From: Claveliimonas acetigenes
Lineage (GTDB): Bacteria; Bacillota; Clostridia; Lachnospirales; Lachnospiraceae
NCBI RefSeq assembly: GCF_025567385.1
Contig: NZ_JAOQJU010000002.1
Coordinates: 62,001-126,000 of the forward strand
Direction: 5' to 3'
DNA: 64,000 nucleotides
Both the position numbers and the translations under genes were made by a program. The notes below the pieces were generated by a model. The model made no database searches, had not been told where the DNA came from, and worked only from the letters and a program-made list of their open reading frames with translations. Shown here in pieces: positions 15,943 through 24,871 of the stretch; the first letter of the stretch is position 1, and every line of letters begins with the position of its first letter.

Positions 15943-17073
15943 CTATTGATATTTTTTCGGTTGTAAACCTACATTCAGTACAAGCCCAATACCAATGTAT
16001 AAACTAATCAGAGATGTGAGTCCATAACTCACAAAGGGTAATGGGATTCCTGTTGTAGGGAAAAGCTGCGTTGCTACGGCAATATTGATAAATGTTTGTA
16101 TTCCGATAAGTGATCCTACGCCGCAGCATATGATTCTGCCTCCCATAGTCTGCGATCGGATGCCTATCAAAATACACTGAATCACTATTAATAATAACAG
16201 AGCAATGACAATACAGCAACCCACAAATCCCAATTCTTCCCCGACAATAGCAAAAATAAAATCTGTCTGGGGCTCCAGAATAAAATTCCCGTTTTTAACA
16301 GAAGTGGTCGTATTGTTGTTTAGCCCCTTTCCGGTTAATTGTCCGGAACCGATTGCCATAACAGAGTTATTTTGCTGATAAGCATCATCACTGGCGTATT
16401 TCTCCGGCTCAAGCCATGCCAGAATACGTTTTTGCTGATAATCATCCAAAAGTTTTTGATCCGGCTGAACAACAATGCTAAGAGCGACAATTGCCAGTGG
16501 AATTACAATTAACAGGACGGTTCCTATGAATTTATAACTCAGCCCTCCCGCATACATCAGTACGCAGAATAAGGCAGTTGTCGCAATGGTTGTAGACAGA
16601 TTAGGTTCTTTATAAATCAACGCAAGAGGAATGGCGATCAATACAACCGCCTTCAGGATTGTCTTTTTGTCGCTTAAATCTTCTTCATGCTGCATAATAA
16701 ACTTAGCGAAGAAAATAATCAAGAGTATTTTTGCCATCTCTGAAGGCTGAAAATTCGTAAATCCAAGATTGATCCATCTTCTTGCTCCATTCACTACCTC
16801 TCCGATTCCGGGAACAAGGACAATTGCAAGCATGAAAACAGAAAGGAAGTAAAGAATCCAATAAAAATTCATGATCCATATATAATCAATCAGTGAAACA
16901 ACTACCATAACGATGATTCCCAGGACTAACCCCAGAATCTGCCTGCTTTGATAAGGTCTATTCGCACTTCCGATTACTAGTACCCCAAGGCAGGATAAAG
17001 CCAGCACAAGAATAACCAGGCTGAATTTGTAATCTTTTAAATGATAGGGCTTTTTAATAAAAGGTAATTTCAA
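15943..17073 (-). CDS. rodA: SEDS peptidoglycan polymerase RodA
   Basis: 376 residues with about ten membrane helices. SEDS-family glycosyltransferase that polymerises lipid II for lateral wall growth together with the class B PBP encoded upstream. Conserved segments include NGARRWINLGFTNFQPSEMAKI, split around the loop, EPDL-like KEPNLSTTI, and FVSYGLTSLISLYIGIGL. It overlaps minE by 4 bases. FtsW is the sister family, but the mre/min context favours RodA. Confidence 0.92.
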   Translation of the reverse strand: MKLPFIKKPYHLKDYKFSLVILVLALSCLGVLVIGSANRPYQSRQILGLVLGIIVMVVVSLIDYIWIMNFYWILYFLSVFMLAIVLVPGIGEVVNGARRWINLGFTNFQPSEMAKILLIIFFAKFIMQHEEDLSDKKTILKAVVLIAIPLALIYKEPNLSTTIATTALFCVLMYAGGLSYKFIGTVLLIVIPLAIVALSIVVQPDQKLLDDYQQKRILAWLEPEKYASDDAYQQNNSVMAIGSGQLTGKGLNNNTTTSVKNGNFILEPQTDFIFAIVGEELGFVGCCIVIALLLLIVIQCILIGIRSQTMGGRIICCGVGSLIGIQTFINIAVATQLFPTTGIPLPFVSYGLTSLISLYIGIGLVLNVGLQPKKYQ

Positions 17074-17282
17074 TTTTTTTCTCCTGTTATTTTAATATGT
17101 ATATGTGTTCGAGTAATGGAAACATCAAAGTCTTCCGGTGTAATTTCAATATATTTTGAAAGTGTCTGCTGCAGCTCGGAACAGATACGTCCGTAAGCAT
17201 CGGGTGTACACTGCACTCTGTCTGATATAACAAGAACCTTCAATCTATCTTTTGCAATTGCTACAGAAGATTTTCCTGCCAT
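17070..17282 (-). CDS. minE: cell division topological specificity factor MinE
   Basis: 70 residues, slightly shorter than E. coli MinE (88). AKDRLKVLVISDR in the anti-MinCD region and the C-terminal topology domain with ITRTHIHIKI are present. MinE drives MinD off the membrane to place the septum. Lies between minD and rodA with a 4-base overlap into rodA. Confidence 0.93.
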   Translation of the reverse strand: MAGKSSVAIAKDRLKVLVISDRVQCTPDAYGRICSELQQTLSKYIEITPEDFDVSITRTHIHIKITGEKN

Positions 17283-17293
17283 CCCGCTCCCTC

Positions 17294-18085
17294 CTAATTT
17301 CTCTTTAAAATGCGGGAGAGTCTGGAGAAAAATCCCTGTCCTGCATTCAAATCAAGGAAGGGAACTTCGATTCCCAAAATCCGCTTACAGATATTGATAT
17401 AGGCATTCCCGGCTAAACTTTCCGTTCCTATTACCGGTTCTCCCTGATTGGTGCCGATAACAACCTGTTCATCGTCCGGTATGGCTCCGATTAGCGGAAC
17501 AGAAAGTATTTCTGTCACATCATCCACCGACATCATATCTCCACGCTTTACCATATCGGTCCGGATACGGTTAATAATTAAATCTGTTTTCCTGATTCCG
17601 TTTGTCTCAAGAAGACCTATAATACGGTCAGCATCGCGGATCGCAGAAACTTCCGGAGTCGTTACCACAAGTGCCCGGTCTGCTCCTGCAATTGCATTCT
17701 GAAATCCTTGTTCAATACCTGCCGGGCAATCCAAAAGGATATAATCATATTCTTCTCTCAGCTCTGCAGTAAGCTTTCTCATCTGTTCCGGCGATATTGC
17801 GGTTTTATCCTTTGTCTGTGCCGAAGGAAGAAGATAAAGATTTTCATATCGTTTATCTCTAATCAGCGCCTGCTTCAACCGGCAGGTTCCTTCAATCACA
17901 TCTACTAGATTATATACGATTAAATTTTCTAGTCCCAGAACGACATCAAGATTCCGGAGTCCAAGATCTGTATCTATGATTACAGTTTTTTTATCCAGCC
18001 TTGAAAGTCCTGCGCCTAAATTTGCGGTAGTTGTTGTCTTGCCAACACCGCCTTTTCCTGATGTAACTACGATAACTTCGCCCAT
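17294..18085 (-). CDS. minD: septum-site determining ATPase MinD
   Basis: 263 residues. Deviant Walker A motif KGGVGKT at 11-17, IIDTDLGLRNLD and DCPAGIEQGF are typical MinD. The C-terminal amphipathic helix (GFFSRLSRILKRN) is the membrane-targeting sequence. Recruits MinC and oscillates or polarises with MinE. Starts inside the end of minC with a 19-base overlap. Confidence 0.97.
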   Translation of the reverse strand: MGEVIVVTSGKGGVGKTTTTANLGAGLSRLDKKTVIIDTDLGLRNLDVVLGLENLIVYNLVDVIEGTCRLKQALIRDKRYENLYLLPSAQTKDKTAISPEQMRKLTAELREEYDYILLDCPAGIEQGFQNAIAGADRALVVTTPEVSAIRDADRIIGLLETNGIRKTDLIINRIRTDMVKRGDMMSVDDVTEILSVPLIGAIPDDEQVVIGTNQGEPVIGTESLAGNAYINICKRILGIEVPFLDLNAGQGFFSRLSRILKRN

Positions 18086-18666
18086 GAATAATCTCCTCCT
18101 ATCACTGGTCTTACTTCCAGGTCGCCAATTTTCAGATGTGCCGGCTCCATATCAAGAGCGGCGATAAAGGCGTCCACCTTTCCGGATGCGCCGGCCTGTG
18201 CAGAACCATAAATAGCCCCGATTACGATAATATTTCCTTTGGAGACAACAGTTGCTCCCTCTTCAATATCACCGATAATGATAATGCTTCTTTCGGTTTC
18301 CAGTAATTGCCGCCGCTTTAACGTCCCCCTATAGAAAGTCCCGTCTGCCTCAGGTACCATGGCAAGGGTCTCATCTACTATACTTTTGTACATCTGATTT
18401 GTTTTCGCGTCGTGATCAATGATGCAGAGAATTCGGATATCTGCCGCTGTGGATATGATTCCTACAATCTCTTTTTCTTCAGCTTTTGTAAGAATACGGT
18501 TTTCAAAGCTTAATGCTACTTCATTTCCCCTGAAAAAGCGAGAGGACGCTCTGAATTTATTTTCTATTTCTACTAACAGTTCCTTATATTCAATTTCTGA
18601 ATCAAGATAGACTGTTAAACCGTATTTGTTGCTTTTAATGATTACATGATCCTTCAAAAAGTTCAT
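18067..18666 (-). CDS. minC: septum-site determining protein MinC
   Basis: 199 residues. N-terminal FtsZ-inhibiting domain (HVIIKSNKYGLTVYLD) and C-terminal beta-helix domain that binds MinD (TLKRRQLLETERSIIIIGDI, VSKGNIIVIGAIYG). ATG at 18666 matches the family N-terminus but AGGGAG abuts it, so translation may be coupled to the upstream PBP2 gene; an alternative GTG start at 18690 overlaps that gene's stop by 8 bases. Overlaps minD by 19 bases. Confidence 0.92.
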   Translation of the reverse strand: MNFLKDHVIIKSNKYGLTVYLDSEIEYKELLVEIENKFRASSRFFRGNEVALSFENRILTKAEEKEIVGIISTAADIRILCIIDHDAKTNQMYKSIVDETLAMVPEADGTFYRGTLKRRQLLETERSIIIIGDIEEGATVVSKGNIIVIGAIYGSAQAGASGKVDAFIAALDMEPAHLKIGDLEVRPVIGGDYSWAKLS

Positions 18667-18682
18667 CTCCCTGCGTCGGCAA

Positions 18683-21625
18683 TTAATCACTGTGAGAGCC
18701 TGCGCTTACCGCAGAAGCGCTGCCGTTAATAAGCTCTGACGAATCGGTTATATTGTAATAGTATTCTATAACACCCTTACCGACTTCTGCCGCGAAAGTA
18801 GAGCTGTAACCATTTGCAATCCGGATTGCAAATGCGATCTCCGGATCGCCTCCATTGGATGCAAATCCAACAAACAGGCCATGATCAGCGTGGGTCTTAC
18901 TCTGCTGTGCCGTACCGGTCTTTCCATATAACGAAACACTGCTTTCGTTTATTTTAGAAAACAGGCTGCTGTTATTCAGAATAACTCCTCTCATTCCGGA
19001 ATGCACGGCATCCCATGTATCCTGTGAAACTTCTTCTATTGTATTTGTCTGTTCGGACTGAAACTCTTCTACCACCGTCCCGTCTATTTTCTCTACCCTG
19101 TCCAGCAGAGACAGTTTATATACCGCCCCTTCATTTGCGACAGTGCTGATATACCGCGCAAGCTGACTGGTTGTATAATTGTTAGTTCCCTGTCCCATCG
19201 CCGATGGTACAGAGGAATCGTCGGATATCTGAGGTTCCGATTCCGGAATTTCAAGGCCGGAGGTTTCATTCAGCCCGAACATGGTGGCATATTTCCTTAA
19301 CTTACTAAGCCCCAGTTCACTGGAATAAATATTTTTCGTCTCGGAGCCGTCTTCATTTTCCATCTGAGCAGCGTCCGCCTCTTCCAGCCCCAGCCGATAT
19401 CCTACTTCATTAAAGAATACGTTGCAGGAATTGGTAATAGCGCTGACTACATCCTGTGTCCCATGATTGCTGGGATATACCCAACAATTAATATTGGGGA
19501 CGACCTTCTTGAATGTACCATCACAATAAGTGGTCGTATTCAGATCAATCACACCCTCTGTAAGACCTGCAATCGCTGACAAAGGTTTATAGGTAGAACC
19601 CGGAGCCGTTTTTTCCTGGGTTGCATTATTATAAAACGGACGGGCCGTATTCGTAAGTAGTTTGTTATAATAAGCGCTATCCATAGAATTGGCAAGCCTG
19701 TTATTGTCATATCCCGGATAAGATACACAAGCCAGTACATTACCGGAATCAGGATCCGTAATCACCACAGACCCGGTACAAGGCTCAAGCCCTAATTGTC
19801 CGGGGGTTAGTTCCAGCGACTGAATTTTACTGCGGAGAAAATCATAAGCGCTTGTTGCTCCGCTTGCCAGACTGTTGTACTGTTCTTCGTCAAAAGCAAG
19901 AACACCTTGTTCATATAACATCATGCACATCTGCGTTCCCGTAATGCTTCCGGCTTTAATCATATACTGATAAACCAGTTTATCAAAAGAAGAACTGTTA
20001 AGCAAAGCATCTTGTACATAAGAAACAAGACCGCTGTATAATTCGCCGGCGCTGGAATATTTCCCGTCTGTGGATACATAGTCCTGCAACTTAGAAGAAT
20101 CTATCCAATTCTGTGATATTGCATAATTCAAATAAGTATTAATATTAATTGTTTCTTCATTCCGCCACTGGAGATATACAGCATCTTCCGTATTAATAGA
20201 CTCTTGTACAAGAACGCCTCTGCTTTCCGTCAGAAGATCTGTCACGATAAAAGACAGGTACGCCTGTGTCTCACGGGACATATCTTTATATGCAGGTGCA
20301 CTTTCATTTTCCATAATGGAAATCAGGTCGTTCACTAATTGTTCTTTATATGCAGAGAAAGAAGCATATACTGTTTTTTCCGTATTGCCTGCATTTTCAT
20401 CGGAAAAATGCTGCATATCCAGTATATCATTTCCAATAAATGCATAATAAGCATCGCCGCTTGCAACAATGACATTGCCTGCATCCGTAGACGTAGAGCG
20501 GTCATAATCCAGTACATCAGCCATCTTCGCCAGAAGGATTCCCGCAAGCTCCTGTTCCAGGATATCGTATGCGGCTTTCTGGAGATTGGCATCAATTGTA
20601 AGATAAAGATTATTACCGGCAGTAGGTTCTTTATTCTCTACCGTTTCAATAACCTTACCTACACTGTTGACATACAGTTTCACTTCCCCTTTCTCGCCCT
20701 GAAGATACTCGTCCATTACCTGTTCAAGCCCTGATTTTCCTACTGTATCAGTTAAAGAATATTTCTCCTGCTCTTCTTTATCAAGTGCGTCATATTCATC
20801 CTGAGAAATCTGACCGGTATATCCGATGATATTGGCAAAATATTTACTGTCTGTATAACGGCGCAGGGATTTTTCGGCCACATCTACTCCCGGCAGTTCA
20901 TCCATATGCTCCATAATATCTGCGACTGTTTCGTTGCTTACATCTTCTGCAACAGTTGCCGGAATATATTTCTGAAAACGATTCAGGCTGATAGCATAGC
21001 GGATATTTACATATTTTAACACCTCGGAACGCTCCATCTCATCTTGATTAATTCCATAACCATTGGTTTCATCCTCGCAGAGATAATCAATCAAATCCTT
21101 CGCGCTCATATTACACTGTTCGTCCGTAAGCTTATCAATTGTTGACTCCCCAAATACATCCGCAATGAAACGGAGCCGCAGGGTTTCGTTATCCATTGCA
21201 TACTGATATTCATTGTTGCTATCCAGAACGACATTGAAATTACTAATTACAGAGTCGCCATTCGATTCAACGATTTCGATAATCTGACCGATTTCTTTAT
21301 TCAATTCTCTGTTTTTTTCAGAGCCGGTATATTCACTGTTGTCCTCAATCGTAATAGAATACGCCAGTTCATTATAGGCAAGCAGAACACCGTTGCGGTC
21401 GTAAATATTTCCGCGGTTTGCCTGGATTGTCCGGGTTTTTTGAATCTGAAGCTTATAATTATTCAGATATTCTTCACCATGGATAATTTGCAGGCTAAAT
21501 AAACGCCCAGTTAAAATTGAAAATAATACACAAAAAACAATAATAACAATAAACAACCTTGTTCGGGCGATTTCTGCTGCTCCGTTTTTTATTTTTTCCC
21601 ATAAACTATACAAATCTGCTGGCAC
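18683..21625 (-). CDS. mrdA: class B penicillin-binding protein 2 (elongasome transpeptidase) with large insertion
   Basis: 980 residues, much longer than the 600-700 usual for PBP2. One N-terminal membrane anchor (22-46), dimerisation domain with RGNIYDRNG, and transpeptidase domain with active-site Ser677-xx-Lys680, SCN (733-735) and KTG (902-904). About 250 residues (355-612) are inserted between the LTIDANLQ strand and the start of the catalytic core. Works with RodA and MreCD to cross-link lateral wall. Start lies inside mreD with a 20-base overlap. Confidence 0.93.
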   Translation of the reverse strand: MPADLYSLWEKIKNGAAEIARTRLFIVIIVFCVLFSILTGRLFSLQIIHGEEYLNNYKLQIQKTRTIQANRGNIYDRNGVLLAYNELAYSITIEDNSEYTGSEKNRELNKEIGQIIEIVESNGDSVISNFNVVLDSNNEYQYAMDNETLRLRFIADVFGESTIDKLTDEQCNMSAKDLIDYLCEDETNGYGINQDEMERSEVLKYVNIRYAISLNRFQKYIPATVAEDVSNETVADIMEHMDELPGVDVAEKSLRRYTDSKYFANIIGYTGQISQDEYDALDKEEQEKYSLTDTVGKSGLEQVMDEYLQGEKGEVKLYVNSVGKVIETVENKEPTAGNNLYLTIDANLQKAAYDILEQELAGILLAKMADVLDYDRSTSTDAGNVIVASGDAYYAFIGNDILDMQHFSDENAGNTEKTVYASFSAYKEQLVNDLISIMENESAPAYKDMSRETQAYLSFIVTDLLTESRGVLVQESINTEDAVYLQWRNEETININTYLNYAISQNWIDSSKLQDYVSTDGKYSSAGELYSGLVSYVQDALLNSSSFDKLVYQYMIKAGSITGTQMCMMLYEQGVLAFDEEQYNSLASGATSAYDFLRSKIQSLELTPGQLGLEPCTGSVVITDPDSGNVLACVSYPGYDNNRLANSMDSAYYNKLLTNTARPFYNNATQEKTAPGSTYKPLSAIAGLTEGVIDLNTTTYCDGTFKKVVPNINCWVYPSNHGTQDVVSAITNSCNVFFNEVGYRLGLEEADAAQMENEDGSETKNIYSSELGLSKLRKYATMFGLNETSGLEIPESEPQISDDSSVPSAMGQGTNNYTTSQLARYISTVANEGAVYKLSLLDRVEKIDGTVVEEFQSEQTNTIEEVSQDTWDAVHSGMRGVILNNSSLFSKINESSVSLYGKTGTAQQSKTHADHGLFVGFASNGGDPEIAFAIRIANGYSSTFAAEVGKGVIEYYYNITDSSELINGSASAVSAGSHSD

Positions 21626-22124
21626 TCCTTTGTTCTTCTGCTTCTAATTTACGGTTAATCTGAAGAATAATCTGGTATAAAACAATCGTAGCCAAAATAG
21701 TATATACTAATTCAGGCAGAATAATATGGAAAAGGTAATAGAAGAAATGGAATTCTCCCTGCAGCATAAAAAGGCAGAAATATACTACCAGTCCATAAAC
21801 CAATTCACTGGCGGCTATCATTCCCAGTGGGAGCTTAATATCCTCATCATAAAACATGCGCTTAAAAAAGCCGTTCACGTAACCGGCTGTTGTATAAATT
21901 AAAGCATAAAACCCTAACAGCCCGCCCCAGAATACATCCATCAGAATACCGCAGATAAATCCAACCTGCATTCCTTCTTTCTTTCCACGCATAAATCCAA
22001 AAGATGCTGTGACAATAATCAGAAGATTCGGTTTTACAGTAAAGAATGTTATCCGGGGAAATACCGCGCTCTGCAGCAAAAAGCAGGCCAGAATGATAAG
22101 GAAAGAAATCACTTTTCTTTTCAT
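21606..22124 (-). CDS. mreD: rod shape-determining protein MreD
   Basis: 172 residues, five or six membrane helices. MreD proteins diverge in sequence; here FPRITFFTVKPNLLIIVTASFG and RGKKEGMQVGFICGILMD fit the family, and its place between mreC and PBP2 is decisive. Part of the elongasome complex in the membrane. Three bases separate it from mreC. Confidence 0.92.
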   Translation of the reverse strand: MKRKVISFLIILACFLLQSAVFPRITFFTVKPNLLIIVTASFGFMRGKKEGMQVGFICGILMDVFWGGLLGFYALIYTTAGYVNGFFKRMFYDEDIKLPLGMIAASELVYGLVVYFCLFMLQGEFHFFYYLFHIILPELVYTILATIVLYQIILQINRKLEAEEQRSASRFV

Positions 22125-22127
22125 GTA

Positions 22128-23033
22128 TTACTCCTCCTCTGATGCAGAATCCGCCGTATTATCCGCTGTATCACTGTCTTTTGCATCTATCATATCTTGT
22201 TTCGTAGATGTGATGATAAGGACTTCATGCAGCTTTGTAAAGTCAACCGCCGGAGTGATATAGCCGGAACGGGTAAGATTATTGGAATCAACAGAAATCT
22301 CGCTGACATACCCAATAAGCAATCCCTGTAAAAATCTTGAACTGATGTGGGATGTAACTACCTGTTCGCCGACTTCTATTTCGGTATCGTTATTTGGAAG
22401 CTTCTCCAGACGAATTCTTCCATCCTCCATCAGTTTTAAATCTCCGCGAACCATGCAAAGATCGGAGGTAGAAAGAATCATGCCGCTGATATTGCTTTCA
22501 TCATCAATGATAGAACGAACCTGTGAATAATTCGGTGCAACCTCTGTGACAATTCCAACAAGTCCGCTTCCTGCAAGAACATTCATATCCTCTTTAATTC
22601 CATCATTACTGCCCTTATCTATGGTAAAAGAACTAAACCAGTTCGTACCATTATTAGCAATAACATGTGCTGCTACCTTTTCATAATCCGCATAGTTCTG
22701 GTCCAGTTTGTAGAGCTCTTTCAGACGTTCAAGTTCATACTGTTCCTGACGAAGTCTTGTATTGTCGATAGTCAGTTCGTCTACACGTGTCTGGAGTTCT
22801 TCATTTTCTTTCTTCACCTCGTCCAGTGTTTGAAAATTGTCTGAAAGATCACTCATCCAGGTTCCTACATAACTGATTCCTTTTTGCATGGGTACAATCG
22901 TATAATTGCCAATCCAGCGAAGCGGTCCGCCACTGTCAGTAAAAAGCTCTGCTCCCATCAGGACGCCGCATATGACAACAAAAATCAGAAATATATATTT
23001 ACTTGGAATACTGTTTTGCTGTTTAATTTTCAT
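22128..23033 (-). CDS. mreC: rod shape-determining protein MreC
   Basis: 301 residues. An N-terminal membrane helix (about 10-28), a coiled coil (about 65-105, NEELQTRVDELTIDNTRLRQ), then the extracellular beta-barrel core with IDKGSNDGIKEDMNVL, GLVGIV and a C-terminal region rich in Asp/Ser/Ala. Activates PBP2-RodA. One base separates it from mreB. Confidence 0.95.
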   Translation of the reverse strand: MKIKQQNSIPSKYIFLIFVVICGVLMGAELFTDSGGPLRWIGNYTIVPMQKGISYVGTWMSDLSDNFQTLDEVKKENEELQTRVDELTIDNTRLRQEQYELERLKELYKLDQNYADYEKVAAHVIANNGTNWFSSFTIDKGSNDGIKEDMNVLAGSGLVGIVTEVAPNYSQVRSIIDDESNISGMILSTSDLCMVRGDLKLMEDGRIRLEKLPNNDTEIEVGEQVVTSHISSRFLQGLLIGYVSEISVDSNNLTRSGYITPAVDFTKLHEVLIITSTKQDMIDAKDSDTADNTADSASEEE

Positions 23034-23034
23034 C

Positions 23035-24054
23035 TTATCTCATCCACCTATAACTTTCATTCAACATGGAATATGCCAGTTTCTTCAGTTCTTTTGACAT
23101 TATAATTTGTTTCAGCCCGGTTACCGCACAGATATCCGGTTCAATAGCCGTATGCACGGTAATTCCAAGAGCATTTTCCATATGCTCATCAAGTCCGGGA
23201 AGACAGGCACCCCCGCCAGTCAGGAAAATACCATTCTTATAAATTGCCTTCCGTATTTCCGGTGGTATCCTGTCCAAAAGCGATTGGATTGCCCGGAGGC
23301 AATCCTTCAAAGGTTCTTGTATTGCCACGCGAACAAGAGTGCTTGAAATCTCTCGCCGCTGGGGCAGCCCCGTAATCAGATCCCGCCCTGCAACTGTGAG
23401 GAATGAGGAATCGTCAATGACCACGCCAAATTTTTTCCGCAACGTCTCCGATGTCAGCCTTCCGATTAAAAAGTCATGGTTATAATGCACAAGGGTTGCT
23501 ATCGCCTGATCAAAAGTAATCCCTCCTACCTTTACAAGCCGGTTAAAAACAATGCCGCCGCCGGAAATAACGGACAATTCAGTAGTCTCACCACCAAAAT
23601 TAGCAATCAGGATTCCTTTTGTATTTTCAATATCCAGATTGAGTCCAATAGCATCAGCAATCCCTCGTTCTACAATATTAACTTCTTTCGCCCTCGCCGT
23701 CGAATGTATTACCAAATCAAAAAAAGCTTTTTTTTCCACTTCGGTCACATCAGTTGGAACAGCAATTACATACTCTGCCCCTCTTGCAAACCGGCGTTCT
23801 TTTTTCAACAGGTTCTGCAGAAGATATTGCATATCATTAAATCTGGAAATAACGCCTTCCTTCATAGGAAATGCAACCTGAATACCAGTGGGAGACTTCT
23901 CATACATACGGTAGGCATCATCACCGACGGCAAAGATTTCTTTGTCATTTTTAACTGCAATTGCATTCTTTTCTTTCCAAATAGTATCTTGCTTTTTGTC
24001 ATATACTTTAATTTCGTATGAACCAAGATCCAGTCCATATATATGTTTTGCCAT
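23035..24054 (-). CDS. mreB: MreB-family rod shape actin homologue
   Basis: 339 residues, the usual MreB length. The phosphate-1 loop reads LDLGSYEIKVY in place of the common DLGTANTL, and later GGETTELSVISGG and FLTGGGACLPGLDEHM correspond to the other nucleotide loops, so it is a divergent member. Its position directly ahead of mreC supports the role of guiding cell-wall synthesis beneath the membrane. Six bases follow radC. Confidence 0.9.
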   Translation of the reverse strand: MAKHIYGLDLGSYEIKVYDKKQDTIWKEKNAIAVKNDKEIFAVGDDAYRMYEKSPTGIQVAFPMKEGVISRFNDMQYLLQNLLKKERRFARGAEYVIAVPTDVTEVEKKAFFDLVIHSTARAKEVNIVERGIADAIGLNLDIENTKGILIANFGGETTELSVISGGGIVFNRLVKVGGITFDQAIATLVHYNHDFLIGRLTSETLRKKFGVVIDDSSFLTVAGRDLITGLPQRREISSTLVRVAIQEPLKDCLRAIQSLLDRIPPEIRKAIYKNGIFLTGGGACLPGLDEHMENALGITVHTAIEPDICAVTGLKQIIMSKELKKLAYSMLNESYRWMR

Positions 24055-24060
24055 TTTCTA

Positions 24061-24786
24061 TTATCCTTTCGTACCTAGCAGCTCCGCTTCGGAAAAACTC
24101 ATATAACAATTGTCCCCAATAATGATGTGGTCCAGTAAGTCAATTCCGATTAATAATCCCGCCTGATAAATTCTTTCTGTTATCAGGATATCAGACCTGC
24201 TGGGCGTCGGATCACCACTGGGGTGATTGTGCAGCAGGATAATGGACACTGCATTTTTCTGTAACGCTTCTATAAACAATTCTCTCGGTGTAATCAGCGA
24301 TGAATTAACCGTTCCCTTGGAAATATCTGATTCACCAAGAAGATGTGATTTCGAATTCAGCATTAGTAATTTCATGTGTTCTTGTTTTTCGTGCCGCATC
24401 TCTTCCATGTAATACTTTGCAATCGACGCAGGACATGTAAAACTAAGTGTTTCAGAAGCTGTTGCCTTAGCAAGACGCTTTGCCAATTCAGAGATACAGG
24501 CAATCTGTATTGCCTTGACTCTCCCAATTCCTTTCATCTGTCTAAGCTGCGCCATATCAAGCTGATGGATTCCCAGAATTCCCTGTCCCTTTTCATATAA
24601 AAGACGCCGGGAAAGCTCCAGTACATTCTCCCCTTTTGTGCCTGTCCGAAGTAGGACGGCCAATAGCTCTGCATCTGTAAGGCTTCCCGCCCCGCTGTGC
24701 TCACATTTCTCGTAGGGACGCTCTGCCGTTAATAAATCTTTCATGGTATTGGTCTGATTCATTTTTCCAATTCGTACGATGCCCAC
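24061..24786 (-). CDS. radC: RadC family JAB-domain protein
   Basis: 241 residues. N-terminal helix-hairpin-helix region (LRQMKGIGRVKAIQI) and C-terminal JAB/MPN domain with the metal site HNHPSGDPTPSRSD. The true role is unsettled; a DNA repair function was withdrawn for E. coli. radC next to mreB is a common arrangement. The start is uncertain: GTG 24786, ATG 24762 and ATG 24744 are in frame, none with a strong SD. A possible promoter on this strand has TAAAAT about 45 bases upstream. Confidence 0.9.
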   Translation of the reverse strand: MGIVRIGKMNQTNTMKDLLTAERPYEKCEHSGAGSLTDAELLAVLLRTGTKGENVLELSRRLLYEKGQGILGIHQLDMAQLRQMKGIGRVKAIQIACISELAKRLAKATASETLSFTCPASIAKYYMEEMRHEKQEHMKLLMLNSKSHLLGESDISKGTVNSSLITPRELFIEALQKNAVSIILLHNHPSGDPTPSRSDILITERIYQAGLLIGIDLLDHIIIGDNCYMSFSEAELLGTKG

Positions 24787-24871
24787 AATGCATTTTCTCT
24801 TCTGAAAACTCAGTATATTTTACCATATTTCAAAAAGTGTGTATAGACTTATCCCATTAAAAATTTCTTAA

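Noticed and set aside
23476..24021. Open frame of about 180 codons opposite mreB
   Set aside because: Antisense shadow of a conserved coding region; composition and lack of SD argue against a gene.
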